This document shows positions 60,019-61,980 of a stretch of 61,980 nucleotides of DNA, one piece after another; within the stretch, counting starts at the first letter, position 1; every line of letters starts with the position of its first letter. Under the pieces are notes generated by a model. That model made no database searches and was not told the DNA's origin. It saw only the letters and a list, made by a program, of their open reading frames with translations. The translations under genes and the position numbers were made by a program. Origin of the DNA: CADCVW01 sp035644935 (GTDB lineage: Bacteria; Pseudomonadota; Alphaproteobacteria; Sphingomonadales; Sphingomonadaceae); NCBI GenBank assembly GCA_035644935.1, contig DASQNO010000024.1:1-61980 (forward strand), in the 5' to 3' direction.

Positions 60019-60327
60019 CTATCTTTCCAAGACTAGGGGCGTGGCCGATCCGGTGTCCAAATCGATGCTATAGGAGCCGCCGTCCCAGCGGTAGGCAGTG
60101 ACCCCGTTCGCATAGTGAAGTCGGGTATAGGGATTCCCTTCGGCGTCGAACTGGCTACGGACTTGCCATTCGACATGGCCCGCAGCATCGATTTTGAACA
60201 CATTTCTAGCCAATTCTTCGTTGCTATATCGGTCTCCTTTACCGAGACGATCGAGCAACACGATCGCGCTGCCATTTGGTAGATCGATTCTGCTGGAATA
60301 GTCCGCTGCGTTCAGTGCGTCGGTCAT
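60019..60327 (-). CDS. Candidate immunity protein of the main toxin
   Basis: A 102-residue, acidic, cytoplasmic protein (no signal peptide) beginning MTDALNAADYSSRIDLPNGSAIVLLDRL. Start ATG 60327 overlaps the stop of the main toxin (ATGA), so the two are co-translated, which is how immunity genes are paired with RHS/CDI toxins. The C-terminal part (HYANGVTAYRWDGGSYSIDLDTGSA) is beta-rich. No known immunity family is recognised. Confidence 0.7.
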   Translation of the reverse strand: MTDALNAADYSSRIDLPNGSAIVLLDRLGKGDRYSNEELARNVFKIDAAGHVEWQVRSQFDAEGNPYTRLHYANGVTAYRWDGGSYSIDLDTGSATPLVLER

Positions 60328-61980
60328 CGAATTGGCCTCATTGGTCCGAAGCTCTGGGAAGGTATCTGGTCGAGGATTTGATACTGAATACCACCGCGCG
60401 TTGTCACTCCGAAAGCCGGCTGCGGACCCACAAACCCCGTTTGCATCCGGGTCCCGATCGGGACGCGCACATCTAGCATATTGGTGGGAACCTTCGGAAG
60501 TGCGAGGTGAACCTGAATCTGCTCAGGTGACATACCGGCGATTTCCTTCCCCCTTACCAGAAAAGCACCCTCAGGATTTGTCGTGGTTACACGGACAAAA
60601 TCCAAGTCCGCGCTGGTGGTGAAGGTCCGAGCCTGCGAACCGTAAGAATAAGGCGCATCCCAACCCTTAGCCAGGAACGGTGCGTTGACATCAGCCGCGC
60701 TAATCGCACGAACGTCCGATATCAGCGGTCCCTCTGCGACCCCAACTCTACCGACCGCGCCGGCGCGACCTGCGAGAAGTTCGGGCGCGACCAGCAACGC
60801 GATATTCCCGCCAACGTTGCCGACCCCATAGCCGAGATCGAAGGCTGAGGCGTTGGAAAGTGCCGATCCGGCTCGGCCCAGCTGTATCCGGGCGGGGGTG
60901 TTCTCCGCTTCCAGGATGGAGTCGATCCCGCCCGCCAACGCATAGCCCGTGGCCTTGATCGTCGTGAGCGGGTTTGTCGTGACCAGGTGATAGAGGCCGG
61001 TCACCGCGTTCGCGCCGACGTTGTACAGGCCGTGTCCCAAACCGCTGCCGAACTCCGCCGTCGCCGAGGGCGCGCGCCTGATAGACATGGAGATGTTGCG
61101 CACGAGCGCCGTGGTGTCGATCGAGTTTCGACTTCCTCCTCTAAAAAGACGGCCGAAGAACCGATCGACGCCGCTCAGGCTCTCGTGGATGCTTCCGAAG
61201 AACCCCCTCCTTGCGGCTGCGAGCCGGCTCCGGCTCGCCGTAACGATGATCTCGTCGTGATCGGAACGGACGTTGGAGTCGACATTCTGCGCATACTCGA
61301 CGCCGCCTTCTCGGCGGAGGCGCGCCATCGCTGTTTCGCCGCGCGAGGACACCCCGTGTCCCACCATGTTCCCGATGGTACTGCCGATCACGTCGGGAAG
61401 CGCGGCGAGAACGTTGTCGCCGAAGCTCGATCCGTCGATCAGGCTGCGCGCCGCGCCGCCGGCGATCGCGCCCGCCATGCCGGAAGCCAGCTGTTGGCCG
61501 TAGCTTTCGAGACTGCGAGGGGCAGCGGTGTTGCCGAAGTGACCGTTCATCGCCCCGATCGCGCCGCCGACCACGCCCGCCACCGCAAGGCCGGCCCAGT
61601 CGAACTTATTCTGCAGGCCCGTGGCGAGCGCGATACCCTGCGTCATAGCATTGCCCGCAATCCCGCCGATCGCGCCGCCGACGAACCCGCCGCCGGCGGC
61701 CCCGCCCAGGCCCCCGCCGACCCCGCCGCTGATCCCGGCCATCGCCACGCCCGTCCAGCTGAACCGGTCCTGGAGACCGGTCGCGACCCCGAACCCCTGG
61801 CTGGCGATCGAGCCCGCCGCGCCGGCCAGCGCGCCGCCGATGACGGGCGCCAGCGCCGCCGTGGCCTTGACCGCCGCCGCGCCGAGGCCCAGCGCGCCCT
61901 TGAGCGCCCCGGCCGCGAACTTGGTGAGCGCACCCTTGGTCGCGATCGTCACCGCCACGGCGACGATAACCAGCAGCACC
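60324..61980 (-). CDS. RHS/YD-type polymorphic toxin, C-terminal part (N-terminus beyond the window)
   Basis: 551 residues are inside the window; the gene begins off the right edge. It starts here in a hydrophobic AVLLVIVAVAVT, then a glycine-rich region with internal repeats (ATGLQDRFSW/VAMAGISGG and ATGLQNKFDW/AGLAVAGVVGG), then a helical pre-toxin part, and a C-terminal tip after W-D-A-P-Y: FVRVTTTNPEGAFLVRGKEIAGMSPEQIQVHLALP...VPIGTRMQTGFVGPQPAFG, then G-G-I-Q-Y-Q-I-L. I recognise it as a family of toxin tips but cannot name its activity. G-G-I-Q-Y recalls the TNT NAD-hydrolase loop (weak). The broken copy at 57702 shows that a LysM domain precedes this part. Confidence 0.8.
   Translation of the reverse strand, partial: VLLVIVAVAVTIATKGALTKFAAGALKGALGLGAAAVKATAALAPVIGGALAGAAGSIASQGFGVATGLQDRFSWTGVAMAGISGGVGGGLGGAAGGGFVGGAIGGIAGNAMTQGIALATGLQNKFDWAGLAVAGVVGGAIGAMNGHFGNTAAPRSLESYGQQLASGMAGAIAGGAARSLIDGSSFGDNVLAALPDVIGSTIGNMVGHGVSSRGETAMARLRREGGVEYAQNVDSNVRSDHDEIIVTASRSRLAAARRGFFGSIHESLSGVDRFFGRLFRGGSRNSIDTTALVRNISMSIRRAPSATAEFGSGLGHGLYNVGANAVTGLYHLVTTNPLTTIKATGYALAGGIDSILEAENTPARIQLGRAGSALSNASAFDLGYGVGNVGGNIALLVAPELLAGRAGAVGRVGVAEGPLISDVRAISAADVNAPFLAKGWDAPYSYGSQARTFTTSADLDFVRVTTTNPEGAFLVRGKEIAGMSPEQIQVHLALPKVPTNMLDVRVPIGTRMQTGFVGPQPAFGVTTRGGIQYQILDQIPSQSFGPMRPIR

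Noticed and set aside
1..61980. CRISPR arrays, rRNA genes, complete insertion sequences, prophage or plasmid origins
   Set aside because: I looked for evenly spaced repeats, rRNA landmarks, transposase and integrase motifs and found none that hold.

Overview
This is a GC-rich window of about 62 kb from an alphaproteobacterium. The best guess is a sphingomonad (Sphingomonas or a close relative). The clues are the gene order pcm-tolC-popZ-valS, an ast arginine-catabolism cluster, 2-oxoacid:ferredoxin oxidoreductase genes in an apparently aerobic genome, a TonB-dependent receptor in a sugar locus, and many short palindromic intergenic repeats of the kind common in sphingomonads.

Bases 1 to about 39,800 read as chromosomal backbone with housekeeping genes on both strands. 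In order: the C-terminal end of a UvrD/PcrA helicase; an alpha/beta hydrolase; an MFS exporter overlapping cysK; two PH-domain (YdbS/YdbT-like) membrane proteins; a large acyl-CoA dehydrogenase with a MerR regulator and a clear operator palindrome; purF; a short-chain dehydrogenase; a cyclopropane-fatty-acid-synthase-like methyltransferase and a photolyase; korA and korB with a small unknown gene between them; an esterase and rppH; an M20 hydrolase coupled to astA and astB; a 6-phosphogluconolactonase-like protein lacking usual motifs; tRNA-Arg; a fused membrane/spermidine-synthase protein; a GNAT; hemB; a lipid kinase; valS-popZ-tolC-pcm; tRNA-Cys; a PilZ protein; an APH-type kinase and wecB; and tRNA-Glu. 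Six families of palindromic repeats sit between these genes. Two of them have landed inside the valS reading frame without breaking it.

Bases 39,817 to about 50,500, just after tRNA-Glu, look like an accessory region by eye: more mixed codon use, gene relics, and a scatter of small-molecule enzymes and regulators. It holds a beta-lactamase-fold lipoprotein divergent from a membrane-anchored LytTR regulator, a DUF1624 membrane acyltransferase, a metallo-beta-lactamase-fold hydrolase, a VOC protein, an SDR/MarR divergent pair with an 18-bp palindrome over the marR start, and a GST/YafY (WYL) divergent pair.

Bases 50,516 to 57,661 form a compact sucrose-type uptake and catabolism locus: a LacI repressor (preceded by a six-codon leader ORF), an SLC45-type MFS permease, a TonB-dependent receptor, a GH68 sucrase without a signal peptide, and a ROK fructokinase. 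Two facing LacI-type half-repeats, a 15-bp perfect inverted repeat, lie between the divergent permease and receptor genes.

Bases 57,702 to 61,980 hold the most unusual part: the 3' end of an RHS/YD-type polymorphic toxin gene whose body runs off the right edge. It has a C-terminal toxin module, an overlapping candidate immunity gene, a second displaced (orphan) toxin C-terminus with two small candidate immunity genes, and finally a frameshifted copy of the LysM plus glycine-rich core of the same toxin abutting the sucrose locus. This is the layout expected for modular exchange of toxin tips in contact-dependent competition systems.
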